Below, piece after piece: positions 42,445 to 54,493 of a stretch of 64,000 nt of DNA (position 1 is its first letter; each line of letters begins with the position of its first letter). Position numbers and translations under genes: made by a program. The stretch is from Porphyra umbilicalis (Eukaryota > Rhodophyta > Bangiophyceae > Bangiales > Bangiaceae), in assembly GCA_002049455.2 (NCBI GenBank), contig KV919113.1:1-64000 (forward strand), written 5' to 3'. Below the pieces are notes generated by a model. That model did not search any database. It saw nothing but the letters and a program-made list of their open reading frames with translations, and had not been told where the DNA came from.

Positions 42445-44913
42445 ATGACGGATCTGCCAGCTGGTGGTGGCCCGACCGCGACAACGGCCGGAGCCCGCGC
42501 GCCGACCGACCGCCGCGCACCTGCAGCTGGGGGTGGTGGTGTCGGCGGTGTCGGCGGAGTCGGCGGGGGCATTGGCAGCAGCGGCGGCACCAGCAACAAC
42601 CGCGGCAGCGGGGGCGGGGGTGGGAGCGCCGGCGGAGGGGGCCGTACTATTGGCGATAGCGGTGACAGCGGACGTGCCGTCCACATCACCAGCCGGCGTC
42701 ACCGCGAGGGGCGGGACGGCGGCCGCTCTGGCGGCGTGCCCATCGGTGGGAACGGCGCGAGCAGTGGCCTCGGTGGGGTGAGCCCCGACGACGGTCGTCG
42801 CAACCGCGCGCTTCTCCCCCCGCCAGGTGCGGATCCGGGGTTGCTCGGCACGCGGTCGCCGCCCCACGGGCACGAAGTCGTCGACGAGGAAGACGACGAC
42901 GAGGACGACGGGGAGGACGTGGAGGAGAGCGGCTACAGCGGCTCGGACGTGCCCGACCGGCCATCTACTCCTGACACCGAGGAGCTCCGGCGTTTGATTA
43001 GAGGGCGGGGTGGTCGTCGGGCGGGCAGCCCCGCCGGTGGCGACTTGGCGAGCGGCAGCGGCGCCGATCCGGGTTCTCCCGACCGCGGCCGTGGCGGGGG
43101 GGCCAACGGCAGGCCCGTCGACAGCCGCCGTACCATGAGTGAGTCCTCCGTGCCGGGGGGTGGTGGTGCTGTCGGGGCGGAGAACGGGCGGCCCGCTCAA
43201 TTCCTCCGGGAGTATGAGCCGGACCTCAAGACCGCGATGGTACGTGCTTGTTGCCGGCTCCTTGTTCTCTTTTGACGTCGCAGAGGGGCGGAGTGATTCG
43301 GTGTGCGGCTTGCGCAGTGCGAGATGGGCGCAAGATGGGCGGACGGCGGGGATGGTACGGGAGGAACTGCCATGGGCTACGGGCGTGTCGAGCTCAGAAG
43401 TCAAGCTATGGTCGTGCGGTCTGCCGTGGCTGCTGGACTCTGTTGCTGTGGGCAGCGAGTGGTCTGGTGCACAGGGTGCCGAGTGCGTCGAGTCGGCTGC
43501 TCTTCCAAGGCGTCCGCGACCGGTGTGCTGCGCTGTCGCCTGGTGAAACGCCGGTTGACAACTGCGACGTGCTGTTTCGAGCGACTGCTCTGCAGCGACC
43601 TTCCGTGGCACCATGGCCTTGGCTGCTACGAGGCTAGCCATACGTGGTTGATCGCTGTCTTCGCATTCACTGCCTATTCTCGTAGAGACTAGAACTGACA
43701 TGTTTGCTGTTCGCTTTTATTCCTGCTGATCGCGTTCATGTGCTTCGTTGCTCTTTGTATGTACCGCTTGTGACGTTCGCCTGTGTCGCCGTATGGACTG
43801 CTTGTTTGTCTTATCCCTGGTGACGTGCTCTGGCGTCCATCCACTTGGTTAATCCTGCTTTTGTGGCTGGCGACGACTCCCTTTGGCTGCATGTGCCTCC
43901 CTTCTTTGTTTTTGACCTCTGGCTGTCATCGCGCAGGTCACTGGAGCATCGGGTGTGCTGGGCATGGCCGTCACGCGGATGCTCCTATCGGAGAACTTCC
44001 GGGTGGTCATCCATGACAGCAGCGTGGACGCGCTCAACGACTTTGTGGCTGAGCTTGGATCCGCTGCAAAGCGCGACGTCTGCTACCCCATCTGCTTCGA
44101 CCCATCCAACTCGGAGGCGGTCGCCGCCGCCGTTGCTCGCATCGATGCCGATGCGTGGCCGGTGTACGTGCTCATCAACAACAGTGGTATCCTGTCCAAC
44201 ACGCTGGTGGAAGAGACGAGCATCGACGAGTGGCGGAACGTCTTCGCTCAAAACGTTGACTCGGCCTTCCTGCTCTCCCGCGCGCTCCTGCCGGCCATGC
44301 GGAAGCGCAAGTGGGGGCGAATCGTCAACACCTGCTCTCTGGCGGGCAAGACGGGTGGAGTCACGACGGGAGTGGCGTACTCGACAACCAAGGGCGCGCT
44401 CCAAACGTTGACCTTTGCGCTTGCGCGGGAGAGCGCCAAGGACGGTATTACGGTGAATGGAATTGCGCCTGCCTACATTCGGACGCCGACGGTGGAGACT
44501 TACCCAGAAGACGTTGTCGACATGCTCCTGCGCTACATCCCGGTGTCACGGTTTTGCGAACCTGAGGAGTTTGCACACGTGGTGCGGTTCTTGATCAGCC
44601 CAATGAGCGGCTTCATCACGGGAGAAATTATCGGTACGTTTGGTGGTTTGGCTGGCATCTTTTGGTATGGCCCTTGTGACGAGGATGCGTTGTGGTGGGT
44701 ATGCGACGTCCCATCCCCGCCGTTTTGTGCTTTCGCAAACGGTCATGGCGTTTCGTATGTTCTGCGACACGCACGCTGCATGCTAACTGTATCTGCTTGG
44801 CTGCTGTCGTTACTGTCTCGCTGTCTTTGTTTCTCCTGCTTTTGTGTGCTCGACACTCTTGGTGTATTCCTGATTGCGTCACAGACCAGAACGGCGGTCT
44901 ACATATGAGCTAG
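42445..44913 (+). CDS. SDR-family reductase (FabG-like) with acidic N-terminal extension
   Basis: Three exons (42445-43239, 43937-44633, 44885-44913) give 506 residues. The introns have gtacgt..cag and gtacgt..cag ends. The join at the first intron creates KTAMVTGASGVLG, the start of a short-chain dehydrogenase with the NAD(P)-binding TGxxxGxG loop. Further signs are LINNSG, the catalytic Ser in NTCSLAGKTG, and YSTTK (Tyr and Lys). The last join restores GEIIDQNGGLHMS, the normal C-terminus of FabG-type 3-oxoacyl-ACP reductases. The first 260 residues are Gly/Ser-rich and contain an acidic run (DEEDDDEDDGED) with no transit-peptide character. If translation instead began at 43136 (MSESSVPGGGG), most of the extension would be untranslated. 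The substrate is not determined. Confidence 0.85.
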
Positions 44914-45940
44914 CCCCAAATTCCCTTAACGACGGTGGTACCACGGTCCTCTGTCCACTTTTTCTGCTCTTTCCTCGACGCCTGCATGTGGGTCGCGACT
45001 AGACGATCCATGTGCTGTGGTGCTGGGCGTACTATCAACCTTCCTGCTCATCGCCCTCCGTCCTGTTCGCGCGCGTTGCTGCTGTGCTGCTGCCGACGAC
45101 GCTGTCGGCAGCAGCGCCTATGACACTCGGTGCTTCTCGGGCGTTCGTGTGAGCGCGGCGGGCGGTCGGGGGGGTTGAGCCTGGACAGTCTGGATGTGGT
45201 GGCTTGTTGTGCGTGTGGGGCCGTTTCGTCCACTTGACCGCGACGCTGTGGTGCAGACGAGGAACCAGCGAAACACTCATATGTAAATGGGTTGCTGCCG
45301 CGAAGGACCAAAACGCGGTCGTGGTGGGTTTCGTGTACCCTTGATGATGACTACCGTGTTGTTTCGGGGCTATGATGCTCGCGGCAATGTCATTTCTTGC
45401 CACGCTTGTTCCTCCTATGTACACTACGCTTTCTGCTTTGGATTTTGTCATGTCTGTCGGTGTCACGACACTGTTCGAGGTCTCTGTTCTTTTTTGTTGG
45501 TCTCGTTGCTGTGTCGACGGAGTGTTTGCATTTCCATCTGGTGCTCTCCTTGCTGATTGCGACCCTTTTCGCGCGCGCCTGTTGTTGCTGAATCAAAAAG
45601 GTTTATTTCTCAAAAACCGTGTGCAGTGGTGTAAGACTACTCATGGCTACCGTCTCGTGCGCTGCACCATGGCCCTCCCCGTCGCGGGGGTGCAGCGGAT
45701 CCTCCATGCAGAAGGGTCGGCGGTCGCGAGTCGCGCCACGCCGGGCTGCCGCGTCAAACGAGTGGTGGTCCTCCCGTGAAAGCCGAACGACCATCGCCGA
45801 TCCACGTCCAACGCACAGGCTGCTCGTGAAGACACCCCGCGCGTCGCGTGGAGCCTACGTGAACGGGCGAACCTCCCGGCAATGACGCCACTCGGGTAGC
45901 GTTACGGCGGCGGGCTCATGCCCCCCCTTCCTCCCCCCCT
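44914..45940. other. Convergent 3' spacer, no gene seen
   Basis: About 1 kb between the SDR gene and the secreted FG-GAP gene. Several T-rich stretches (45370-45590) give short hydrophobic frames without conserved features. They are not called. Confidence 0.5.
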
Positions 45941-47626
45941 TTACACCGCCGTCACCGTATACACCGTGTCAATGGGCACGTCGGTCCGCGTCACCGTCGT
46001 GCCGTCGCTCCACCGCACGGTCAGCCGGACAACCTGGGTGCGGCGGCCGAGGCCAAAGTGCACCAGCCGCAGGTCCTCAGAGGTGCCGCTGCCGCCGGCC
46101 CCCCCAACGCGGCGCATGAGGCTCAGTTGGTCTTGGCCGTTTGGGAAGGCCACGGTCAGCATGAGCTCCGCGTTGGTGCCCGCCGCCCGCCGGTTGGGGC
46201 TCCGCCCGACCGACGCAATGAGCCAGTGGTTGCCACCGACCGCCGGGAGGAGGATGGTGTTGGCAAAGAGGGACCACGTGCCGAGCGGCCCCCGCCCAAT
46301 GACCTCGTCACCGGCACCAATGAGCAAGTCGAGACGCCCATCGAGGTTGTAGTCAAACGCCTGCACCGAGTCGCCTGCCGCCTGGCTCACCTGGTTGGCA
46401 CCGTGGCTGACCGTCAGGGTAAAGTTGGCCGACCCGCCATTGGTCAGCAGCACGTCCTCCCGGGCAACCGCGGGGCGGGGCTCCGCGGGTGCGGCGCCCA
46501 TCGGCGGCGCTGGGACGGCATAGGAGAGGAACACGTCCGTCGCCCCGTCATTGTTGAAATCCCCGACAGTGACGTCGCCGTGGCCGCGGCTGTCAGCTGC
46601 AAAGCTCGTCCATGGGGCGAGCCTGAAAAACTCATTGTCAATGTTGAGGAGCATGGCGTCCTGGTCCTGGTTTTTGGCCAGATACACGTCCCACCGCCCG
46701 TCATTGTTGGCGTCTAGCTCCGCTGCCGCCCACACGTTCGTGCCGACACGACCCCAGTTGGGCACAAACCGCATCCAGTCGAGGGTGCGGTCCTCAAACG
46801 TCAAGTCGCCCGTCGCAATGTAAATGCGGAGGAAGGGGAAGGCGACCAAGTCCAACAGACCGTCCCCGTTGAGGTCGGTGAGGATGGCGCGCTCGACGTT
46901 GGCGTTCTCCAACCCCGAGTCGTTGCGCCGCACGTACACCCCGTCGCGGTTCTCATACACTCGTTGGCGGGGGCCGGGCGCCCCAGCGCCAACCACATAG
47001 TTGAGGAGGATGAGGTCGAGGTCGCCGTCGCCGTCCATGTCGACAAGCAGCGGCGTGCGGCCGCGGCCGCCCGTGTCCGCTTCGAGCGTCGTGGCCCGCT
47101 GCGCCTGCACCAACATCCGGCTGCGGCCTGACGAGCGGAGCAGCCGGGGCGTGGCGGGTGCGCCTCCGTTGGCCCCCCCCTGCATGACGATAAAGTCAGA
47201 CGAGCCGGTCAAGAAAATGTCCCCCGCCGTCAGCCCGTGCGCGTCAATGAGGAAGGGGAGCGGATTCTGACCACGCCTGAAGGCGGGCTGCGGCGATGGT
47301 ACCGGCAGCGGGTCCGTGCCGCGCACAAAGCTACCGTTGCGGTTGTTCCAGTACAACATCAAGTTGGTCTGGTCGTGGTTGTTGAGGACGAGGTCGTACC
47401 ACCCGTCGCCGTCCAAGTCAGAAATAAGGGCGCCGCCCCACTTGGTGGAGGGGGCGGTCGCGAGGCCCGAGAAGTTTGTCACGTCGGTCCACCTCGCGTG
47501 GGGAGCATTGCTCACGCCTTGGGCCGCCGCGGGGCGGGCGGCCGTGAGCACCGCAGCGACGGCCACCACCGCCGCCACGGCCGTCGTCAGGACCACGGAC
47601 GCTAACCGTCGCCGGCGGGCGCTCAT
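45941..47626 (-). CDS. Secreted FG-GAP/VCBS repeat protein with ASPIC/UnbV domain
   Basis: The ATG at 47626 gives MSARRRRLASVV followed by a hydrophobic stretch and RPAAAQG, a standard signal peptide cleaved after about residue 35. The mature part (561 residues in total) has about six calcium-binding loops of the pattern D-x-[DN]-x-DG: DLDGDGWYDLVL, DMDGDGDLDLIL, DLNGDGLLDLVA, DANNDGRWDVYL, DFNNDGATDVFL and DYNLDGRLDLLI. These predict a beta-propeller. The C-terminal 100 residues (NHWLIASVGRSPNRRAAGTN, LTVRWSDGTTVT) form an ASPIC/UnbV domain, as in CRTAC1-type proteins. It should be secreted or on the cell surface and bind calcium. The ligand is unknown. An in-frame upstream methionine exists, but the chosen start places the signal peptide correctly. 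No intron. Confidence 0.9.
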   Translation of the reverse strand: MSARRRRLASVVLTTAVAAVVAVAAVLTAARPAAAQGVSNAPHARWTDVTNFSGLATAPSTKWGGALISDLDGDGWYDLVLNNHDQTNLMLYWNNRNGSFVRGTDPLPVPSPQPAFRRGQNPLPFLIDAHGLTAGDIFLTGSSDFIVMQGGANGGAPATPRLLRSSGRSRMLVQAQRATTLEADTGGRGRTPLLVDMDGDGDLDLILLNYVVGAGAPGPRQRVYENRDGVYVRRNDSGLENANVERAILTDLNGDGLLDLVAFPFLRIYIATGDLTFEDRTLDWMRFVPNWGRVGTNVWAAAELDANNDGRWDVYLAKNQDQDAMLLNIDNEFFRLAPWTSFAADSRGHGDVTVGDFNNDGATDVFLSYAVPAPPMGAAPAEPRPAVAREDVLLTNGGSANFTLTVSHGANQVSQAAGDSVQAFDYNLDGRLDLLIGAGDEVIGRGPLGTWSLFANTILLPAVGGNHWLIASVGRSPNRRAAGTNAELMLTVAFPNGQDQLSLMRRVGGAGGSGTSEDLRLVHFGLGRRTQVVRLTVRWSDGTTVTRTDVPIDTVYTVTAV

Positions 47627-50600
47627 GGCAAACGGCGCACCAAACAAAGCACGGGTGACGCGACACGACGCGGCCCGCCGCGCGTCCGCACCAGCACCAC
47701 GCCGCCGCCGCCGCAGCACATCCACCCCTCGCCACTCCATCGGTCTGGCCCCCCCCGACGGTGACGTGCCGCTTGCAAACACCGAGCCGAGGCGCTGCGG
47801 CGGTGCGCAGTGACGGCGGCGGCCCGCCGCTCCCTCCCCGACAGCGCCACCCGCCCAGCAGCAACACCAAAAATGGCAACGCGGGTCTCCCCAGCGGCCG
47901 ACGGCTGGCACGACACCGACACCAAAACGACACGGTTGCTGTGACGGGGTCGCCGGGGGTGACGGCCGCCGCGGACGGTCGCCGTGAGCGCCGCCGCGGC
48001 GCGGCTAAAAAGGGGGCAACCGCCGGCGGGGCCCCATCCCAAACCCCCGCCGCCCGCCCTCTGCGGCCTGCTTCCACCGCCGCCCCCCCCCCCCCAACCC
48101 CACCGACGCGCCGCGCCGCGTCGCGGCACCGTGGCGGCGCAGGCAACCGGCGGCACGGGCGCCCCGCCCGCCGGCGCTGTCACCCCCTGGGTCGCCGCCC
48201 CACTCACCGCCCACCAACAGTGTCAGGATCAAGCCGCGCGCCGTCGCACGCCGCGCCAGACGCCCACGCCCGCGGGCGCGGGGGCGGCCGACGCGGGCGC
48301 GCGCGTCCCACCGGGGGCGCGCGCGTCCCCCCGCGGCGGGGGGACGAGCCCGTCGCCCCACCGCCACGGCGGCACGCCCGCCTCGGCGCTGCCACCCGCG
48401 GTTCGCGGCCAGTGGGGGACACACTGGCGGGGCCGTCAGGCAGCCGCCAACGCCACGGGCGGTGGCCGACGCCGCGTGTCGCTCCCCCCCCCCCCCGCCG
48501 CCGCCGCCGCCGCCTCATGGCGGGCGTCTGCGCCGCCGCGGCACCGTCGGTCGACCCCCTCGCGCCCGTGGGCGCGCGCGTCCCGCCCCCCCCGCGTGCG
48601 CGCGACGGCGGGGGGCGCCAAAAACGCGGGCGCGCCCCGCCGCCGTCCCCCCCCGCGCCCCAAACGGCGCCGCTGTCGCACCCGCGCCGTCACGTCACGT
48701 CGGGGGAGCGGCCGTCGCGCGTGGGGGGGGCGACGCCGCCGTCGGGCGGCGCGCACCGCGTCGCCGCCCCACCCGCCGCCGGATCGGCGCCGCCCGCCGG
48801 CGGGGGGGGGGGGGGGGGAACGGCGCGGCGCGGCGGCGGCGCGCGCACCGCGCGCACCGCCCGCACGTCCGTGAGGCGGCGGCCGTCGGCGTTGCGCACG
48901 CCAGTGGGGGCCGACGGGGAGAGGCACGTGCGGCACCACCCCCCCCCCCCCCCCCCCCCCCCTACCGTCGGGCGGCATGTCAGGCTCGTTGCCACCGCCG
49001 CGTGATCCCGCCCGCCGTGACGCGCCGCCGGCGGAAAGAAGGGTGAGGCCGACGGGGAGGAACCAGTCGCGACGCGGGGGCACCAGGGAGCCGCGCGGAG
49101 ACGGCGCGGCCGCGCGCGTGCGGCGCCGCCGGGGGGCGACCAGACGGCGCGCGGGCGGGCCGACGCGCCCGACTCGTCGGTCCGAGGGCGGGGGTGGCGG
49201 CGCCCCCTCCCACCGAGCCGGCATCGGCCCCCGCCGACTCGTTTGCCTACCGCGGCAGGCGCCGCGCACGACGTGGGGCACGGGGCCCCGCGCAGTGGCG
49301 GGACAGCCACGGGGGCCGCGGCTCCCCACGGGCGGGCAGCACTCAGCGGCCCGCCCACGTCGGCGCGGCGGCCGCTGGCGGCGGGTGCGCGTGGCGGCGC
49401 CCATGGGGACCCGCCGCCGGTGGGGGCGGCCGCCGGCGGCGCCGAGGCGGCCGCAACGCGGGCGGGGGCGACACCCGTGGGGGGCCCCCGCCCCGCTGTT
49501 GCCGTGCCGCCTCCATCCTGAGGGCGGCGGTGAGCCGCCGCGGCCGCCGCGGGGCGCCCCGCGGGGGCACGGGACCGCCGCAACGCGTCAGGCGGCCGGG
49601 TGGCAGCAGCAGAAGGAAGAGCGGGGGGCGGCAGGTGGGGTGGCGCCCCGCGCGCGGCCGCGTGCGTGGAGGGGGGACTCGCCACCGCCGTCCAAGCGCC
49701 GCGCGTTGCAGTGAGGAAGGGGACGCGCCGCGCGCAGGCGGGCGCGGCGCATGACGGGTCGGTCCTAGCGCGCACCGCATTCGTCGCCAGTCCCCGTGGC
49801 GCGGTGCGCCGCGCTGTGCTGCATTACTGGGGTCGGAGCACATCGGCCTTTTTCCCGATGCAGAACACACATTCTGGTGTGTGTGGCCGCTTCTTTTTGA
49901 CTCGGCATTGGGCGTTCGACGGGGGGAGCTGTCCAAGTAAGTAACACTAGATGACAGGAAGGTTGCAGGGTCACAGCACCGTCATGGCACGATATTACAG
50001 TCTTTCTCCAATGCTGTCCACCCTCTATGGCGATCGTACGACAAGAAAGTAGCCCACATTTTTCGTGCAGAAGACGATGATCGGGAGCCACGATCGCCGT
50101 TGATTGTACCGTAGAGGCCGGTCGACCGCGTTCGTTGCTATCCGTATGATAGTTGAGCATTCTTACCCCCCCCGGTGGATCCGACAAACCGCTCTCAACA
50201 GCACACGCTGAACGATCGCTCCGACAGTAGCACCCTTTTTTCCGACCCTGTCGTAAGCTATTTCCCCTCCTGAAGACCACTTGCGGAGGGGTCCAAAAAT
50301 TCTTCAGTTACCATGTTTGAGACTACCTCACGATCGATTCAATCGTTCCCAAAATTTGGCATTAGCCAGCCACTCTTCGTCAAAGGACGAGTCACACGTC
50401 GCGTGCGACTCTGGTGAGTATGGATTTCTGTGACAGGTGCCAGAATCCCTCTACTCAGTGGTCCACAATGGGGCAGGGCTCCGGTCAGGCCTCCAGAGGG
50501 GCCATGACTGCTGGCCTGTCGAGCGGCGCTTGAGCACCAGGGAGTTGGCCCTCTCTGGCGCCGTCACCCAACGTGACATACAACGTCAGGATCCATAATA

Positions 50601-51084
50601 ATGACGAGGGGACCGCGCAGTCGCTACCGTGTTCGCCACCCCAGGTACCCCCTTCCTCACTATTAAAAACCGACTGCAGCCCGCCCCGGTGCGGAACGAC
50701 CCCTCCCGCCACCACCGCACTGTCGACGTCGCGCCCGCAAACGCTAGGCCACATCCCAACTGCCAGCTACAGATGGCTCGTATGTCCTAGTCTCGAGTAG
50801 AGGGCCTTCGTTCTGAGGGCGTATTTCTTTGGGCTGTATGCTCAAACGGGGGGGGGGGGGGAGTGGAGTGAGCAGAGAAACAAATAGTAGAAAAATATAG
50901 TCTCATGGAACGGTGGGATTGAAGAGGCGCTCAGGACAGCCCCATAATGTTCGCAGAGCGTGCATGCCAGGTCTGTCCTGTGGGCTGGGCGCGCAGAACC
51001 AATGGTGCCATGTAGCAAACCCGATGGGGCCGGAACTAAGAAAGGGACAAGTGAAATACACAAAAAAAGAAAGTTTTACACGTC
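47627..51084. other. Large spacer, first 2.2 kb extremely GC-rich
   Basis: From 47627 to about 49760 the DNA is almost pure GC with long open frames on both strands (up to 414 codons) and C/G runs (48808-48818, 48941-48962). The translations are Arg, Pro, Ala and Gly without any motif, so no gene is called. From about 49800 to 51084 GC is moderate, with no coding or repeat signal apart from a 13-G run at 50850-50862. The last part is 3' flank of the Crypton-like element. Confidence 0.5.
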
Positions 51085-54000
51085 TCACTTGGGCTTCGGG
51101 TAGTCGATGGCCGCCTGTTTGTAGACGGCACTCGAGCCGCCCTTGATAGCCCGGTACTTGTTCTTCAATTCCTGGACGATCGTGTCCACTCCCACGGCCG
51201 CCCCACGCAGCGCAAACTCCGCCGCAAAGGCGCGGTATATCGGCGACCGCGTCGAGTAATGGTGCCCCCTCCGGTTCCGCTCACGCGGATCCGGAATGAG
51301 GTGCCGCCACTGTTGGCCAAACATGGCCTCCACCTCCCGCACCGATGCAAGCCCGTCCAACCCGGTCGCATACTCGTCCAACGCGCGGGCCCACCCGGTC
51401 CCCAGCTCCAACGGCAACAGGGGCACGCACTCACCGGGCCCCTCAAACAAGGTCACGCCACGCAGCTTCTGCTGCATACGAAGCTTTCGCACGCTCTCCC
51501 GGTCACGCAGCAGCGCCGTGCACACGCTCGTGGCGTCATCGTGGGCGGCGGCCGACGGTGCCGCACCGACCGCCCGGACCGAGAGAGAGGCCCCAAAGCA
51601 GGCCCCGCTGTCAATCGGGGCAGCCTGACGTACAGCTGCGAGCGTGGCTGCGGTACGTATTGCACCAGGATTTGCTCGTCGCGGCATGATGAGGGGGGAG
51701 GTGGGAGGTACGCTCCAGGTGGGGTGGGGGGGGGCGGCGAGGTGGGGGGGATACGGGGGGTTGTAGGACACCGCGGGAGGCAGGGCGCTGCCAGCGCTGC
51801 TCACCGCGGCGCCGCCGTCGAGCCGCGCCTGCAGATGGACAACGAGCTGCATGACGGAGTCCAACTTGGCCTCGATGCTCATCTTGGACTGCACGCGATT
51901 GCTCTCGGCCGCCTCAGCGATGGCGTCCGCCTGCAGGCTGAGAGCGCGCTCCATGTCAAGCATGGTGCCCGCCGCAGAGGCCGCTGTAGCCTCCACGGCG
52001 GCCTTGACCGCCACGCCCAGCTGCGGCAACACCGCAGCGGCCGCCTCGCCCGCCGCCTCCTCGCCGCTCTGCGTCGCAAAGCCCGCCGCCGTGCGAAAGC
52101 GCTCAAACTCAGGGTTGCGCAACAACGGGTGAAGCGTGACGTACGCGCCGTCGGGAGCGGGGGTGGCGCACAAGCGCGCGGCCCACGACTGAAAAAAGAC
52201 AGACCACATCACCCGCACCAACTTGAAAAAGTTTTCCAGCGCGACGTCCCGGAACTTGGCGCCGCCCTTGACACGCTCCGTGTATGCCTTCTCCGCCTCC
52301 TCCAAGAAAGGGCACAGTGTCTGTTGCAGCGACGTCGGCACCTCAATTGTGAGGCGGGGGGTGACCGGCGCCACATTCTGCTTGCTGCGCCCCGAGAGCA
52401 GGATCACGACGACTGGGTCGGGGATGACTGCGTTGTACGCGCCGTCGCCCGGGCCGGGTCCCCACTGCCCGTGTTTGTTGTTGTCCGCCTCCGATGCCCC
52501 GGCCTCCTTGGCCTTCTGAGCGGCGCCCCGGCGCGTGGCGTGAGTCAAGGCGGCCTTCTCCGGGACGCCGGAGCCGCTGGCAGCCCTTTTCAACCACGCC
52601 AAGTGATTCTCGTAGGTGATGCCTGTGTAGAGGTCGCCGCGCGGCGACCGTAGGAGGACCCAGTGGTACCACTTGCGAAATCCCGTGGCGCTGCCACCAT
52701 TGGCGCGGTAGAAACGTCGCTCCACCCCCACCGCCTTGAGCGTCTCGTCGGATGGTTCAAAATCGGGCGCAAAGTCAACGGGGGGCACGTGCGGGTCGGC
52801 AGATGGACGGTGGCAGGCGGCCACGAGGGCATCAGCCACCGCCCCAAAGGGACAGAGCCACGGGTCTACGTGTGGGAGGGAGCCGAGGCACAGCACCTGG
52901 TTCTCCTTCGTCTTTGTCGCGTACACGTACGTGCAGAGCACGTCGACGGTCTTGGTAAACATGGAAGGGAATTTGCGCATCACCATGTCGCTCAACCTCA
53001 GCCCCCGCGTGGTTGCGCCTCGCGCCTCCAAATAAGACGAGAGAACAAAGAGCGCCGCCGTGATCAGCCCTGAGTGAAAGTCGGCCGCCGACGTGGGCCC
53101 CAGGAGCATTTCCTTGACATTGGCAGCCGCACGTCATCGGGCAGCGCGGGGTCCCGGGTATCCGTGGCTTTGCCCACACCCAACGCCGTTTCCTCCAGGT
53201 ACCGCTCCCTCTTGCACTGTTCGACCACGGCTTTGGCGGCGGGGCACCCACCGACCGACAAAAAGGCGTCGGCGCCGAAGCTGCTGCACGATCCGCACGA
53301 GCACTGCGACCACAGCCCGTTGAAGACCGAAGCCACCTTGGACAGTGCGTTGATGTGCATCTTGAGCGTCGAGTGCCCCACCTTGCGCGAATGTGTCGTG
53401 GTCACGGTAGTCGTGTTGCCGCCCGAGCCGCTCTCTGCGTCACCGCTGACCGGCGAGCCGATTGCCGCCGCCCCCCCTCGCCCACCTGCACGTGCTCGAC
53501 GATCACCGACACGTGGGTGGGCTGTGACACATAGCCCGACGACGGGCGTGGCACTGAAAGCAGCTCCACGCCCGCGCACTACAACCACCGTGCTTCCGTG
53601 CGCCCCCCCGCCCCCCCGGCCCACTCAGCCTCGGTCGACGTTGACGGCTCCTCCGACTTGCCCGGTAGCTGCCGCCCCCTGACCACGCTGCTCCTCCGGC
53701 GGCGGTGGTACCACGGGCGGAGGGAGGTAAGCGCTCGTGGATGCAGCGACCAGCGGTGCACCACCCCCCACAAAGTTGGGATGCACCGTGCTTGGCGCGG
53801 CGCCGGGCCGTGCCGAGCTCGGCAAGGCACTCGGCCGCACGTCCCCGGTTGCCCTGTTCTGTAAAACACCGCTGCTGCCACCCCCCCCCCGGTGCTTGCC
53901 CCGCTGGTCGTGCCCACGCTCGCGCTTGAGGTGGCCCCTGAGCCACGAGGTGGTGGCGGTGGGGCCAGACGGCGGCGCTTGGGCGGCCGACGCGTCGTGC

Positions 54001-54493
54001 TCCGCTCCCGCTCCTTCTCAACCTCCAGGAAGGCGACGGCGACGTGGCGGTTGATCGGCACGATGACGCCGTCAGGTTGGCAGGTAGGGGTCGCGGCGGC
54101 CCAGTGGCAGAAGTCCTCGATCGAGGCGACGTAATCGAGCATCGTCTGCTTCACGCCACTGGTAGTCCCGCTCACCGTGTGCAACGCCCACGTGTTGATC
54201 ACCTTGATGGCCGTGCTGACGACAATAGCGTGCTGGCCCGTCTCGGCAAGGTGCACGGCCTGCATCACCAAGGCCTTGACGTTGCTTGCTGACAGGGCAA
54301 ACATCTAAGCGTACTGGGTGAGGGTGACTACGTGCAGGTAGGCGTCCCGGTACTTGGACAGCTCCGCGGGCGTCCGACGCGGCGGCGCCCCCGTAGGCGG
54401 TGGTTGTGCATTTGCATTCCGTCTGGACAGGGCCCCCACAGAGCCCTTGAGGGGGGGGTGTATGATAACCATCCCCCCTCCCAGAGAAATCAT
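51085..54493 (-). mobile_element. Crypton-like tyrosine-recombinase element, reading frame broken
   Basis: The longest piece (53109-51085) holds a tyrosine-recombinase-like region: GLRLSDMVMR (Arg), THATRRGAAQKAKEAGASE (H-x-x-R), HGQWG and DGAYNAVIP (candidate nucleophilic Tyr). It ends with a GCR1_C-type DNA-binding domain (FGQQWRHLIPDPRERN, TRSPIYRAFAAEFALRG). This pairing is characteristic of Crypton elements. Upstream pieces (53624-53064: VGHSTLKMHINALSKV; 54304-53579: VIVPINRHVAVAFLEVEKE) belong to the N-terminal part. Breaks are visible. There is an in-frame TAG at 54307-54305, before which the same frame stays open to 54493. There is a phase change within the linker near 53500-53900 and a one-base change near 53125-53140, not in a homopolymer. 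The element is therefore probably inactive unless introns are involved. No terminal repeats were found. Confidence 0.68.

Noticed and set aside
47761-49775. Several frames of 240-414 codons on both strands
   Set aside because: All are low-complexity translations of near-pure GC DNA with no conserved pattern, and they overlap one another on both strands.
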